The notes beneath the pieces were generated by a model. It was not told the origin of the DNA, ran no database searches, and worked only from the letters and a program-made list of their open reading frames with translations. Below are positions 34,560 through 48,300 of a DNA stretch of 64,000 bases, one piece after another; the first letter of the stretch is position 1; every line of letters starts with the position of its first letter. The stretch spans positions 17,044,223-17,108,222 of the forward strand of contig NC_080043.1 of the NCBI RefSeq assembly GCF_012489685.1. Reading direction: 5' to 3'. Made by a program: the position numbers and the translations under genes. The DNA comes from Lotus japonicus. Taxonomy: Eukaryota; Streptophyta; Magnoliopsida; Fabales; Fabaceae.

Positions 34560-34945
34560 GGGTGGAGCGGTGCTCCAAACTTTGGCCTTTTCCTAAGATC
34601 ACATGGAATTCGCGCTCAAATTGCATTTTCCCAGGAATGAATTTTGTGTTGCAGCATGTTCTTGCCTCGACTTTGAGGTTTCAATTTGATTACTCCCACT
34701 GTCAAAACTTGCTAGTGAATCGTAGAGACTGGCAGGTGCAAGCTGGGTGGCATCCCCCTCCTCCTTCATAGACCAAGTGTAACACTAAGGATTCTATGCG
34801 GGGTCCTGGTCTCTAAGCGGTGTGTGGTGATGTTTGTCGCGACTCGAATGGAGATTGGCTCTTAAGTTTTAGTCAGATCTAAGGCACTACCAACGTCCTC
34901 AGGTCGGAATTATGGGCAATTCTTCCAACGTTCTACATAATGGAT
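34560..34945 (+). pseudogene. LINE RNase H relic
   Basis: The plus strand reads 'WHPPPPS', then after stops 'GDVCRDSNGDWLLSFSQ' and 'GTTNVLRSELWAIL'. This matches the RVT_3-type RNase H at the end of plant LINE ORF2, where an 'xWxPPPxGWxKxNxDG' entry and an AELWAI motif are usual. Several stops; no ends identified. Confidence 0.6.
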
Positions 34946-36898
34946 GTCAATCAAAGTGATTAAAAATAATTGTTTAATCTTTATGCACTGCACTATTTGA
35001 GAGACCTTTGACATTCATTACACATGGATAGAACATGGTTGCCTCAATAAAGAATATTACCTATGGTTTGAAAAAGCCAACACAAATCATAAAGGTTTAG
35101 TTAAAAAAATTCATATGCTTCTCTATTATGATTACGGTGGTAAAAATGTGTAAACATGAAAGTTAGTTAAGAATATTTGTATGTATTTTTTTTTCCATTA
35201 ATAGAAGTTTTAGTTATATCGAATGTAATTTCTTTTTTTTAAGTTGAAAATTTATTTATTTAATTTAAAGCAGTGTCATATCCTAAGAACATTTCTCTCA
35301 AGATGAAAACCCACACCTAAACACAACAAAGGGGAAACCTCCCCAAAAGAATCCCACAACAAACACCTATGATGATTTCTGATATGATCTGTCTGCCCCT
35401 GGATCGCCAACTATTGCGGAAAGACCTATATCAAATATAATTTCATATAGGAATTTCATTAATTAATTCATTGTATGTTACATTTTTAGTTTATTGTAGG
35501 TCAATGCAACAATGGTAAATCTTAGAGGATGTTAGCAAAAAAATTCCTAATATTTATGTAAACCTCAAATTTATAATTATTATCAACCAGAATTTTCAAA
35601 ATTAAACTACTTTGACAGATAAATTTAATTATTATTTTTACGGTTAATTAATTTAATTTCTTAACACTAATAACATATATATATATACATATCTTTATTT
35701 TGTTTTAACATTTTTTTAATTTATTATTAATAACTAAAATTCTAACTTTTGTAATTAATACCTAATAAATTATTTTTATAAGAAACTCAAAATTTAATAA
35801 TCAATAGTGCAAGTGTTTTTGCTTTACATAATTAATTGATATTGATGATTGATTGATGGATATTGATTGATTAATTGATATTGATATTGATTAATTGCTT
35901 GATGATTGATATTGATTGATTATTATTATTTAATTTTTATCCTAAAGTAATGATTTATAATTAAAATTGAAATAATGTTAATATATCATTTTAAATATGA
36001 GAAATAGAAATTTTTAACAATTAATAATTGATATAATGAAAATTATAAAAGACTATTAATAACTAGCTAATATATTTTATTTTTGTGAGTCAAATTGCCT
36101 TTTACTTATTATTATATTATTACTTTAAATTTTTATCTCAAGTTTTGATTAATAATTAAAATTTACATAATTATAAATTTTTTATTTTTATACATACGAA
36201 ATTGAAAATATTATGTTCCAAAAAGGAAAAAGGAAAGAACTAGTTTCATGGCTGACGGCTTTAGAAATACCTTAGGAAACCAAATAAATATCCTAATATG
36301 TGTGGTAGGTTCATAATAAGGAAAAAAAAAAGGATTGCTTTTCAATTTTGTGGCTCAGGTTCCATAATACTTGTACATAGTAATATAGGGCTGTAATTCC
36401 TGTAAAGCTTAGTATGCCAGCCAAAGATTATGCAATTCAGATTTTCAAGAGCCAATGGGATCCACTTCTTTTTCAATCATTCAATGCCTTACCCTCCTCA
36501 CTTCACAAACCAACTACTGGTGGAAGAGATTACAAGCTAAAGTTTAGATTCACATGAATTTCCCCATCTTTATAAACAAAGTGCACGCAATCATCCCACA
36601 AGCTCAAGGCATGCAATGCCAACAGATTTGACTTATATTCAAGGACCAAGAGTGTGACAAAAGATGAAAGCTGATTGCAAAAAATTTGTGGTAGGTAGCA
36701 ACTACTGGATTTATTTGAATTTATGGCTCTCAGCTGGGTTTACAGTTACATGTGATTTATGAATGAAGCAAATAACTCAAGCATGATAAAATTTACACTA
36801 ACAAACTCGGAAGGGTCCTACAACATAAGCTCTTTTACAAGGTTGTGAGAACATTGAACCCCAAGGTGGGTTAAACTTCCAAGCTGAAGAAAATTGTC
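34946..36898. other. AT-rich intergenic with a GATT microsatellite
   Basis: No gene. A (gatt/gatatt)n simple repeat is at about 35829-35932. Sequence at 35270-35440 is more GC-rich and may be another retroelement relic, but no motif was recognised. The last ~300 bp are probably the 3' UTR and downstream region of the plastid PGK gene. Confidence 0.45.
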
Positions 36899-39800
36899 TT
36901 ACACGGCGACTGGTACGGCTTCATCGAGAGCGAGGACACCAGGAAGCTCTTTGCCTTCCAATAACTCCAAACTTGCACCACCACCAGTAGATATGTGGCT
37001 CATGACACTAGCAACTCCTACTTTCTCCACAGCTGCAACTGAATCTCCTCCTCCAATAATAGTTGTCACCCCCTTTCCACTAAGGTCAGCCAACTTCTTT
37101 GCAATAGCCTGAAAGAAGGGTACAAAGTATAAATTATATACATAATTATTAGCCGCACAAAATGGAATAGGTTGTAGTAACTCCAGATGACATTTGAATC
37201 CCTGATCCAACACAATCTTTCCTATGATATAAATGAACAAGCATATAGTTTGCAATAAGTACAAGTTCCATTAGGAAGATGAGAGTATGTTTGGATACCC
37301 ATTGACGCCAGCTCTAACGGGCATTAGCACTTACTTTTAGGCAAAAAGTGAACATAACTCTTCTTAAGGCTATGTTTGGATACCCGTTAGCACTCACTTC
37401 GAGGCAAAAAGTGAACGAAACTCTTTTTATAGATTGAGATGAAAGTGCATTCACGTTAACTCAACTGCTATCCAATGAATGTGCTTTCATGTGAACTCAA
37501 CTAGTATCCAAATACACACTGACTCCTACTGCATATTTCTGAGAGTATGCATCACTTTAGAGTGACATATATATTGATTGCGAACATGTTTACCATAATA
37601 TGAATATATGAGGATGTTCTTGCATACCTCTGTCCCAACAGCAAACTTGTCAAACTCAAACACTCCCATGGGTCCATTCCATATGATGGTTTGGGTAGTA
37701 TCCAATGCATCACTGAATGATTTAATGGAATCTGGACCAATATCCAATCCCATCCACCCATCAGGGATGGCAGATGATGGCACGATCTGAAAGGGTTAAA
37801 TGCTGAGTTTAAATTCTTTCCGCAAATGTTTCTGAATGAGTAACACACATTAAAGTACATCGCTAATGGGAAAAAAACTCATTCATAGTTTAAGTGGTTT
37901 AGCTGACCAGATCCTCCGACCAATATCTGATCTAAAGTAGCTTAGAAATCAAACCTTGCTGTTTGCATCAGGAGCAAATTTGTCTGCAATCACCACATCG
38001 CTAGGTAACAAGAGCGACACTCCCTTTGCCTTGGCTTTTGCAATTAGTGTTGTAGCAAGTTCCAACTTATCTTCTTCTACAAGGGATGAACCCACTGAGA
38101 GGCCTTGAGCCTTGTAAAATGTGAAGATCATTCCTCCACCAAGAAGAAGGATGTCAACTTTTTCTAGAAGTGACTCAATCACTCCAATTTTAGATGAAAC
38201 TTTGGAACCACCCACAATGGCAGCAAACGGTCTTTTTGGGGTTGATACTGCCCCAACAAGGTAGTCAAGTTCCTAAAACATGAAAAGATACATGTGAAAA
38301 ATAATTATAATTACAATAATATTGATAAAATGAAGAGTGCTAACAATATACTGTTTCCAACACACCCTCTTATTGGTCGAAATCAATTAATTTAGGAGTA
38401 GGACCCAACACACCCTCATGTTAACGTTGAAAAGAGTGTGTATTAGGCATTTCTCTTGATAAAATGTAGATTAAACTTTTTTGAAAATAATCGAACAAGT
38501 TTTCCCTGAAGAATTATTTGCATTTGACATGAAAATTACTTCACATCAAGTAATGCAACTTATTATAACATGAATCATGTTAAAGAAATTGCTATGAAGT
38601 TCAAGAACATTATTTTGATAGTCCACAGAAATATTTTGGGTTAGTTGTTGATAATGATTTAGAAGCAGTGGAGAGATAAACCCACCTTTTGCAAAAGAAA
38701 ACCAGCAACAGATGGCTTCAAGTATTTAGTGACCCCCTCTGTTGATGCATGTGCTCTGTGAGCAGTACCAAAGGCATCATTAACATACAGATCTGCTAGA
38801 GAGGCAAGTTTTTTTGCATGCTCAGGGTCATTCTTTTCTTCCTCAGGGTAAAACCTCACATTTTCTAAAAGTAGAACACCTCCATCTGGAAGAGAAGCCA
38901 CCAGCTTTTCTACATCTGGACCAATACTGTCATCAGCCTTGACAACCTGTGAAAAGAAGTAAGGAATATTGGAATTATCCACCAAAAATCACAACAGTAG
39001 TAAATTATCTCTTTTCATATATTAATAGCACACCTGGATGCCAATGAGTTCGGAGAGCCGGGGTACAAGAGGTGCCAAGCTGTATTTGGGAGTGACACCC
39101 TTTGGCCGTCCCTGGAAATTCAATCAAAAGTCACAATGGTTAAACAAGTTCAGACCTCTGTTTATATAATCTACTCTGTTTTTGCAAAGGAAAATTACAT
39201 TTATATTACCAAGAGAGCCTACTAACTACGTAACACAAACAAAACTGGAATTTTCAACCATCAAAACCATTTCCTTTAGATATTAATCTCACAACTACAA
39301 CAAGAAATTCAAAATTTCCACAGTCCACAAATATCAGCACCATTGATTCTGGTTGATCCTCCGTAATCTAGTTCAGAAGTAACCACTTTCATAGGCACGG
39401 ACTACGGACTATCAACAAAATGTTTTCCTTGAAACACAGAACTCAGTTATAAAATAGCAAAAGCTGAATCTACCATCAAGAACAATGATCAAATAATCCA
39501 CCAAAAACCCTTTATCTCTAAAGTAACCGGTGTGCACTTTAGAGGATAATACAATACAAAGTTACAACTTTTAACTGAAAAAATCAATGACTGTTTGAAA
39601 TAAAATACATTTACATTTACAGCTAAATATGAAGCTATTAAAATTTACTCCAATTTTTCAATCAATAGTTATAGCTCCGGCATTTCGTCCTCCAAAGTGA
39701 TCATTCAAACCCACATTCTGCTTTTGCTTAATTTCTAGTCTCTGACTTGAATTCAACAGATTCCATCTATGGTCTCAAAACAACTATTCAATTTTTACTC

Positions 39801-40463
39801 CAGTAAAGTTTTTATTTTCACTAACATATTGATTTACATTAAACTTGGTAGAAAAACTCAAAAAAGTAATTTGAATGCAATGAATCATAAAGCATCTCAA
39901 AGGAGCTAAAAAATTCCAAAGCTTAGAATCACAAGCTGAATCATAAAAGTTTCACATTCTCAATTGTGTTAAGTGAGAATAAAAATCATGACATAACAAA
40001 TTCAAGTGAAAAATTAACATGAGAATCCACTAAATCACAGTCTTACCAAGTGGGTGGTAAGGATAACTTTAGCACCATTCTGAATAAGGTGCTTGATGGT
40101 GGGTATGGCAGCACGGATCCTGGTATCATCGGTGATGTTCTGGTTGTCATCAAGAGGGACATTGAGGTCCGCCCTGACAAACACCTTCTTCCCCTTGAGC
40201 TCCGCCGCGGACAAGTCTCCGACACTCTTCTTCGCCATCGCGGCCACCGCTCTCACTCCCTTCCCTCTCACCGCCGCAACTCTGGATGCAACATTCACCG
40301 CCAGTAACGGGTCCGCCGCCGAGAATCCCAGCCGCCTGAGTGGGCGGACGCCGAAGGTGGACGAGAGGTGGACGCGGGAGGAGGATGTGGCGGTGGTGGT
40401 GGAGGAGGTGGTGGTGGAGCGGAGGAGAGAGAAAGCGGTTGGTGCTGCTGCCGTTGATGCCAT
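36899..40463 (-). CDS. PGK: Phosphoglycerate kinase, chloroplast precursor
   Basis: Six exons on the minus strand: 40463-40047, 39111-39034, 38946-38686, 38272-37955, 37786-37628 and 37108-36899. All introns are GT-AG and the total is 1443 bp, giving 480 aa. Residues 1 to about 75 are rich in Ser, Thr, Ala and Arg and nearly free of acidic residues, as expected for a stroma-targeting transit peptide; cleavage is likely just before '[10 protein letters not shown]'. The mature part has the PGK motifs '[10 protein letters not shown]', '[12 protein letters not shown]', '[12 protein letters not shown]', '[13 protein letters not shown]', 'WNGPMGVFE', '[11 protein letters not shown]' and '[19 protein letters not shown]'. 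In the stroma it phosphorylates 3-phosphoglycerate for the Calvin cycle. Exons 2-5 match the cytosolic gene in length exactly. The C-terminus is five residues longer (VPVAV). Confidence 0.97.
37283..37520. mobile_element. Foldback-type insertion in plastid PGK intron 5
   Basis: Left terminus 'tatgtttggataccc' at 37288, an internal second copy at 37373, and an inverse 'agtatccaaatacaca' near 37504. The family is related to the element in cytosolic PGK intron 3. The ends are not exact and no TSD was fixed. Confidence 0.4.
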
Positions 40464-40727
40464 TCTAGAGAGAGAGAGAGGAATGTGAGTGTGTGATTTT
40501 TTTCAGTTGAGAAAGCAGAAAGAGTTGAAAGTTTGGAGGGTTTTTATGAGGTGGAAATGGGAGAGATAGAAAAGGGGAAGAGGAAAAAAGGTGAAAGAAA
40601 GATGTGGACGTGGAGTACAATGAGAAGAACGATTGGGTATGGTGAGGGGATTTTGGATTTCTCTTATCGTTGAGGAGAGGTTCATGATCTTCCTTGCTTT
40701 TCCCTCTCATGTGCATGTTCGGCAGCT
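40464..40727. other. Plastid PGK 5' UTR and promoter region
   Basis: C/T-rich leader on the minus strand with GA-rich plus strand (e.g. 40464-40482). No clear TATA box was found. Confidence 0.4.
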
Positions 40728-40947
40728 AGATTTAGCACCCCACTCATTAGAAATGTCACCCCAATTTCGGAAACTAATATTTCAGAAATAAGGTTTCCGA
40801 AGTATTTTTTCACTCAAAAGTGGGATGTTACATGTATTTTGCACTACAAATCATGAATTAATTTCGGAATATAAGATTCCGAAATAATTCGGAACCCGAA
40901 AATCCGAAAATTGGGGGTGTGAAATCTAAGGGTTGGGGTGTCAAATC
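40728..40947. mobile_element. Degenerate foldback MITE near plastid PGK promoter
   Basis: Termini 'agatttagcacccc' and, inverted, 'gatttgacacccc'. Arms continue with 'caccccaatttcgga' against 'cacccccaattttcgga', and there are several 'ttccgaa' palindromes inside. A possible 5-bp TSD, cagct, lies at 40723-40727 and 40948-40952. It lies about 270 bp upstream of the plastid PGK start codon, so it could affect the promoter. Confidence 0.5.
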
Positions 40948-41011
40948 CAGCTCTCCCCATGTTCTCTTGTATAATTTTTCTGAAATCAAAATCATTATGT
41001 GATAGGTAACC

Positions 41012-41225
41012 TTTTTTTTTGAAATCAACCTCCATTAATTAAGAAGAAATAGCAAGGCCCGCCGCATCAAGAAGCGGTAAAACAGCAGCCGGAGCCTCCT
41101 CCACCCAAACAGCAATCTGAAAGGTGGAGGCATGCTTCGCCAAATAGTCAGCAACAGCGTTATCCGAACGACGAACAAAAGATAAACTAAAAATATCAAA
41201 ACAAGAAATCAAAGTTTTTTGGTGT
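41012..41225 (-). pseudogene. 5'-truncated LINE 3' end (RNase H C-terminus)
   Basis: On the minus strand 'SFVRRSDNAVADYLAKHA' and 'VWVEEAPAAVLPLLDAAG' match the last part of plant LINE RNase H and the C-terminal tail, followed by a stop and an A tail (T's at 41012-41020). No TSD was found. Confidence 0.65.
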
Positions 41226-41904
41226 AATAATAATTGATAGAAATTTAGGGTAAAAACAGTGGATAGCAATAATTCTCTACTTCTGAATATGGGTTCTTCA
41301 TATAATTAAGAAAGTGAGTTTTATGACTAACAAATCATATTTTCATTCATAGACATAAGACTTTGATGTATTGGCTTCTTTGCTGTATAGTTCTTAATTT
41401 ATGCTGGCAAATTTATAAAAAAAAATTCAAAGACATAAGGCTTAACAGATGATTAAATCTATTTTAGACTAAGAACATGTGAGTTCCTTACACAATTTTC
41501 AATCAATCAAAATGTTTTATTATTCATTCTTTGAAAAGGTTTAAGTTTCAATAAAAATTTACACACGTTTTTGGAAAATGTTACTAATAAAGTGACTCTC
41601 GAGAAATTGGGCGGTTACACTAAGTGAGTGTGGTTAAATAATCATCCATGTGAGCAGGGACGGATCCAGACATTATATATTGGTGTGACTAAATATAAAA
41701 GATATATTCTTTCAAGTTTATCATTATGCTAAAATAATCACAATGGTTCATTGACAGACATAACCTTTGATAAGTACCAGAAGGTTTTCAGTTCAAATCA
41801 TGTTGGCTGCATTTTTTGCGTACAAAGCATGAGGCAAAATGATTCCTAATACAAACAACATACTTCTTATGGAGAGATAGCCATAAGTAAAAGCAATATA
41901 AGGT
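41226..41904. other. AT-rich intergenic, no gene
   Basis: No frame of interest. 'cagggacggatccag' at about 41656 resembles a hAT-type terminus but no partner was found. Confidence 0.4.
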
Positions 41905-41916
41905 AAACATAGTGAA

Positions 41917-42033
41917 CATTTTTTTTTTACATTGGAAAGATAAATTGCACACGTCAGGAGTCGACCTCTGGACCTCCCCTTACTCAACTCATATGTCCCC
42001 AAACTCCTACCACTTGAGCTATCCTATGGGGAC
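41917..42033 (-). mobile_element. tRNA-derived SINE
   Basis: On the minus strand: 'atagctcaagtggtagg' (A box), 'gaggtcgactcc' (B box) and an A tail (T's at 41919-41928). A 12-bp TSD, aaacatagtgaa, lies at 41905-41916 and 42034-42045. Confidence 0.85.
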
Positions 42034-42300
42034 AAACATAGTGAATATAAATCTACCACCTATATTTATAACCAGAGGTACTAAAAAAATTCACATAAAA
42101 AAAATAAAATTCATAATTCATAATCTCTAAATAGGATTGTTTGAACTATTTATGAACAATAAGTATTACATGACTTTGCTAAACAAACTCTAAACACATG
42201 ATAAGGGGTAATTAAAGGTAATGGAGAAGAGAAACGAAAATTATAGTTTTTCAATTCCTTAAGCCCAATCTTTGTATCTGATTTCTTTTCCAAATTCTTA

Positions 42301-45300
42301 TTAATTGACATTGTTGCTTTTATTGGTGCTTTGGGTGTTGTTATTATTTGTGTTGCGGCTACGAATATTGTTGTTTTTGGTGTAGTCTATGTTGCTCAAA
42401 CAATTATTGCTCCTGAAGTTGATCGTTTTGTCATTGTGATTGCAATTCTCATAGCTGCTATTATAGTTGATGTTGTTGAAACGTTCTAGCTGCTGAATTT
42501 GATTATATTGCTCTTGAAAATGAATTTGAGCTTGTTGAAGTTGTTGTGCAGCTAAAGTATTGTTCAAGGTCTGATTATTGGAGCAGTATAGTTGTCCATT
42601 TCCAAATGAAGCACAATTCATATTTCCTCCATTAGCTTGCCCAATCCATACCCTCAATTGTTGAATTTCCTCTCTTTTTGTATTGTTTAATGCTGAAAAA
42701 AATGAAGTATTTTATAACAAATCTACTAAGATCAAAATGAACTCTCTAAGCACATGTGAAAAAATTATATTCAAAATGAAATCATGAAATCTCATTTACT
42801 AGGTAGTATAGTGTATTCCAAGTACACCCATAAAAACCAACTAATCAAACCATAAAATTTCATTTCTCAATTTACAGTAGACATATATCTTTATCTAAGT
42901 CAAATGTATTGTTCCAAGGATATTACTTACTACTAATTCATAAAATAAAAGCATAAAATTAAATGTAAGGTTAAAGCAAAATACTTCGTAGTAGTCCATC
43001 TACTTAAAGATCATATTCCAATTTCCATGTAACAATCTACAAACACAAACCATTGTCAGCTAGATATTTCTTTACTCATTTTGAATTGTTTTGACTTTTT
43101 AACTCACCAACTTGATTATACTACTAATTACCTACCAAATTTTACACATAATATGAAGCACCGCTACGTCCAAACAAAGAAAGTTAATAGAAGATTAGGA
43201 CCAATATTAGGCAAACTTTTACATGATGGTTGTTGAAGGGGGATTACAATGTTATTTCTATATTACCCAATCAACAAATGTCATGTGGTAAGTGAGTGTC
43301 TTGTGGGTGCCATGTCAATGTAACTTATGAAATTCAAATTCCAGTCCCTCTGCTATTTGTATAAAGAAATGTACCATATTATATTAAATCAATGAAATTA
43401 TCATAAAGTGTTTTATGTTTTTAATTTTAATCTTGTTTTGGGTAAAATCTAATTTGGGGTAAAATCTAAAAACCCTTGACCTAGTTTCAATCCCCAATCT
43501 GTTCAACTATGTTCTTCATTAGGGCTGCGAGGTGGAATTCAACCCTGAAGCAAGCACTGCGTTCAAACCTCTGTTTTGCTAAATTCAATTTGAATTTAAA
43601 TTGGAAGTTAACACCAAAACCATGACAAACCCTTCAATCCTTGCTTCAACTAATTTATTGTTCATCCCGAAAGTTGACTGTTGATAGCCACATCCATTAC
43701 CATTTTTTATACTCTACAATTGCAATACTTTTCTAATATTTGATAGGATCAACTCGGTTCCCGGATGCAAACTTCCAAAACACAAGAAGAAACAATACTA
43801 ACAGTTATTAACAATATAATTTAGAAATGACTGCTGGAAACGAAGTGATTTTCGTCATATCAAAAGGAGCTTGTGGCGAAGGTGCAATAAACAAGACTTG
43901 CGGCGACAAGCGAGGGGGCTTGCAGCGAATGATGTGTTTTGGACGGAGGTGGACTTGCAGTTCAAAGGAAGGAATCTGGAACGAGGGAGGAGGCCCGTGC
44001 TCAAAATGAAGCTGGAACATGGTGGTGCAATGGAAGGAATCGCGGCGGTGGAGACACCACCACGGCAGGCTGCCGCCAAACAGAGCAAGAGGATGAATTT
44101 TTGTTTTCCGATAATTTACCAGAGGATAAATTAGGGTTCATGAATTCTTCTAAAATCTAATTTTAAGTTTTTTTTTGTTACAGAGAAAAATAGAATCTTA
44201 TTTTAGGTTTTTTTTTGTTTTTTTAATTACAAAAATAATTAAAATATATAAAAACTAGAGGCTAAAATGAAAAATTTAAAAAGTTTAAGGACTAAAATTT
44301 GGGATAATTAAAGTAATTGTTGTTGGGGCTGCAAGAGGTTGCGCTAGGATAAGTGGCATAGGCGGAATTCTGAGAAATTGTAGAAATGAAGTCCTTGGTT
44401 TCTTCTCTAAAAATATTGGGGCTGGGTTTGCTATTGAAGCGGTAGTTTTTTTTTCGAAGGATTACAAAGGATCTTGTTTTTTTCAATGATTCAGTAGCAA
44501 TGGAAGGCACTATGAAGAACTGGTAGATGGTCCCAGATAGTAAGTGATATGCTTATCTTTGCTGCAATTTGGTTTGCTGTTGTGGTCTGATTGAGTATAT
44601 TTCCTTGATATCTTCATTCATGAAAGTGGGGCGTTGCAGTTGTTCTTTGTTGTGGTATCTTTTGGTTTATCATGGAAGGCTTAAAGAGGTGTGGTTTGTT
44701 CAGTGAATTTTCCTTGCTTTTGCCTAGTCTGTAGAGGTGGGCTAGCTTGTAAGCGATTTTGGCTTTGGAATCATGCGTATTTGTTAATTGCATCTGTCAC
44801 TATCTTGCTTAGTTTGTGCAATTGTGCTATGTGGTGAAGGATTCCATTTTTTCCATTGGTAGCAAAGCCACGTTTTGTACAGGTGTGAGGTGCTTGAAGA
44901 AAGTTGTGTTGCGAGAAGAGGTGAAGGTTTCCAAATTTATTTCATTGGTAGCAATGCCCACGTTTTCTCTTGGGAATGCCATAATTTACTGGGTGCTATA
45001 GAAAGAAGAGGAATATTTGATTATTTGGTGGTTTTTGGTTGCACAAATGGCATAAATTTGGGCCTTTGGAAGTCAGATTTTTTATCTTTATCTTTGTGAG
45101 CTGTCAATGCTTTGTAGAGGGATGTTTTTCCAGTGTTTTTGAGAAGTAGAGCTTGGGTGTTGTCTCTTGTTTGAGCACTCTTTTTCCTCCTTTAGGGTTT
45201 TTCCCACAGGATTTTTCCTTGGGAGGTTTTAATGAGGCTCTTTCATGAGAAACTTAAACACCACAATAGGATGATGCTGGACAAGGCTTTTTGATATCCT

Positions 45301-48300
45301 CTTTCAATTCTACATGAGAGGAATGTTCTCATGACTTTTACTTTCCATTGAAAAAATTCATTTTGCTCTCAAAAAAAAATTTGGAATATAAAATTTACTG
45401 GTCAAAGAGATGACATGACATCATATCATCTTACTATTGGTCATTATATGGGGGGCATGACTGCTGTTTAAAACACAAACAACATTTTTAAGTTTGCCTC
45501 AATATTAACCACGTAAAATTATATATCAGCAAAGGCTACAACTGATATGGAATGTGTTGATTTACCCTTTTAAATTCTAAAATTAATAAGAGATCGAAAG
45601 TGAAAGGAAGAGAACTATAATCAAATTTTACAACATCTTGGTGAGCTTACCTTCTTGAAAGTGAATTTGTTGCATTATGGTTTTCACCTCCAACCTTAAT
45701 TCATTGTTCCTAGCAATATGTCTTTGCATATTTGTCTGTCCACAAGAGACAAGAATACATTCATTATAATCCTGACAATTAGAAATATGCCACTAAGGAA
45801 AAACAATGTTAAAAGGGGTTGTTTAAATAACCCATGATAAAAATTGGGTGAAATAACCCAAAATTTAGGTGTTCCAATAACATTGTAACATGTGTCTTTA
45901 TGAATTACAACTCATCTTATTATTCTTTTTATTTTATATTTTCATAATAGTGATTTTATCAAATAATCTATTTGCATAATAAACCAATTAATTAACATAG
46001 TTAAAATAGAGCCCCTTTTCCCAAAAAATAAAATAAAATTAGAACCCAGTCTTCTACGGCTTCTGGGCAAGGGAAAGAAGAAGATCCAAAACCAAACTGA
46101 TGTAAACCTTAAAATTTATCTTTTTCTTTTCCATCATTGAAAGAAATTAAACCTTCCAGAACCAATTCTTGGTGAAACATCAAGCCATTTTACTCATTTT
46201 GAAGCAGAAACAAGGGAAGAAGAAGAAACAGAGTCACCGAAATTCAGACCCTTCAAGGAGCACACAAGCTCCTAATTGGTTGTCGTCAGAGCCCGGCGAG
46301 GCTGGAGGTACTTCTAGAGAGGCTCTCGAAACATGCCCAGAAACCGTGGAACACTAAGAAACAGTGAAACACCAAATTAGAATTTAGGGTTCTTAATTTT
46401 TTTTTGGAAAAAGGGTTTCTATTGTAATAATTCTAATTAATTGTTTCATTTTGCAAATAGACTATTTAATAAAATGAATGCTCATAAAATAAAAATAATG
46501 AAATTAATTTGAATTAATAAAGACACATGTTATAATGTTATTGGGACATCTAAGATTGGGTTACTTAACCCAATTTTTACTATGAGTTATTTAGACAACC
46601 CCATGTTAAAAACATGTAAACACTAGTCAAAAGTGAATGCAACATAAGACCATCCACAATGGATGGTTGAATCCTTTGTTGAAATGTGTTTGATTGTGTT
46701 TAATAGGTTTAGTGGTTTGTTGAAATTGGTTGAAAGGGGAGAGAGAGGGTGATTTTGTTGAAAAAATTAAACATGTTGAAACAGCCTGCGGTGTGCCACG
46801 TGGCGCAAGGCCAGTGGCCACCGCAGGCGCGTGGCCTGCACGCCCAGACAAGGCGCGTGCAGGGGAGAGAGAGAAAAATTTTCAGGCCCTGCCACGTGGC
46901 TGCTTCTGGTTGGTCCGTCCGGATTTCGTTTTTCCTTATCTTTTGAACTCAATTATTTCATAAAAAAAAATTTTCTGAAAAAAAAATTATACCAAAATTC
47001 ATGATTTTTTTTCTCTATAAATAGAGACTTGGTTCGTTTGATTTGGACACAGAAAAAAAAAACCAAGTTTTTTCACTCTCTTATTATCTCTCTCACCATC
47101 TTATTTATCTATCTATTAGCATTTGTATTGAAATGGATCCCAACAATCCCCATTTCAACACCCAGAATTCTTCAAACAACCCATTTTACAACCAAAACCA
47201 CAACAACTATGAAGATCCAAATCAAATTTCTTACCAACATCCTCAAAATCCCACCAATTATCAAGTCCCACATCAATTGTTCAACCAACGTCCTCAAAAT
47301 CCAAACTATTATCAAGTCCCCCATCAATTCTCCAACCAACGTCCTCGAAATCCAAACTATTATCCAGATCCGAATCAATATTCGTACCAACCTCCTCAAA
47401 ACATACAAAATTTTAACCAGTCATCAATTGTTCCAAACTCTCATCCATCTTATGGATCTGTGAGATATTCATCTCAAACACCTCAGTCTAGTGGTTATAT
47501 GCCAGTGGTTCCTGAAAATGTTCCGAGTGTTGATGTAGCGGAATTTCCGAAATTTTCAACACAAGTCAATCTTGGTGGCGGGTCAGCTGATAATGAAGTC
47601 AATGAAATCACTCCTAAGAGCAAAAAAGCTCATTTACCCGCATGGAACACTGCACAAAATCTAGTGCTAATTAGTGGGTGGATTAATTGCGGAACAAACA
47701 GTGTTGTCGGAAGAAACCAGAAAGGAGAAACATTTTGGAGAGATATTGCTGAGTATTGTAATGAGCATTGCTCATTCGATCCTCCGCGCGATTGGGTTGC
47801 CTGCCGAAACCGTTGGAATTATATGAACACAAGACTGGGTAAATGGATTGGCGCTTATGATAGCGCTAAGCGTGAGCATCGAAGCGGTTGGTCGGAGGAT
47901 GATGTTATCGCAAGAGCGCAGGAATTATACGCAAGTGGGAAGATTGGTCAATTTACTTTGATGGAAGAATGGCGCGTTCTCCGTGATCAACCACGTTTTT
48001 GTAGTCAGGTAGGAGGAAATAGTGGCTCGAGAAGTAGTGGATCTAAGAGATCACACGACAGTGATGCAAGTGGCTCAAACTCTATAGGATCAATTCCTCG
48101 TCCAATGGGTAGGGAGGCAGCTAAAAAAAAGAGTAAAAAGAAAATTAGAGAAGATGCTGACGAGGTGGTGGACAAAGAGTGGGATTCTTATATCCATTTC
48201 AAGGAGAAAGAGCTTGAAAAATTGGAAAAGATAGCATCGGTGCAAGCAGAGACTAACGAATTGATGAAAGAGAAGACTAATGCGATGAAAGAGAAGACTA

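Noticed and set aside
41656..41672. hAT element terminus
   Set aside because: Only one end seen, with no partner or 8-bp TSD. A similar single end at about 63590 was rejected for the same reason.
43827..44134. GC-rich coding region in bZIP intron 3
   Set aside because: Frames overlap in several phases on both strands and none has a recognisable domain.
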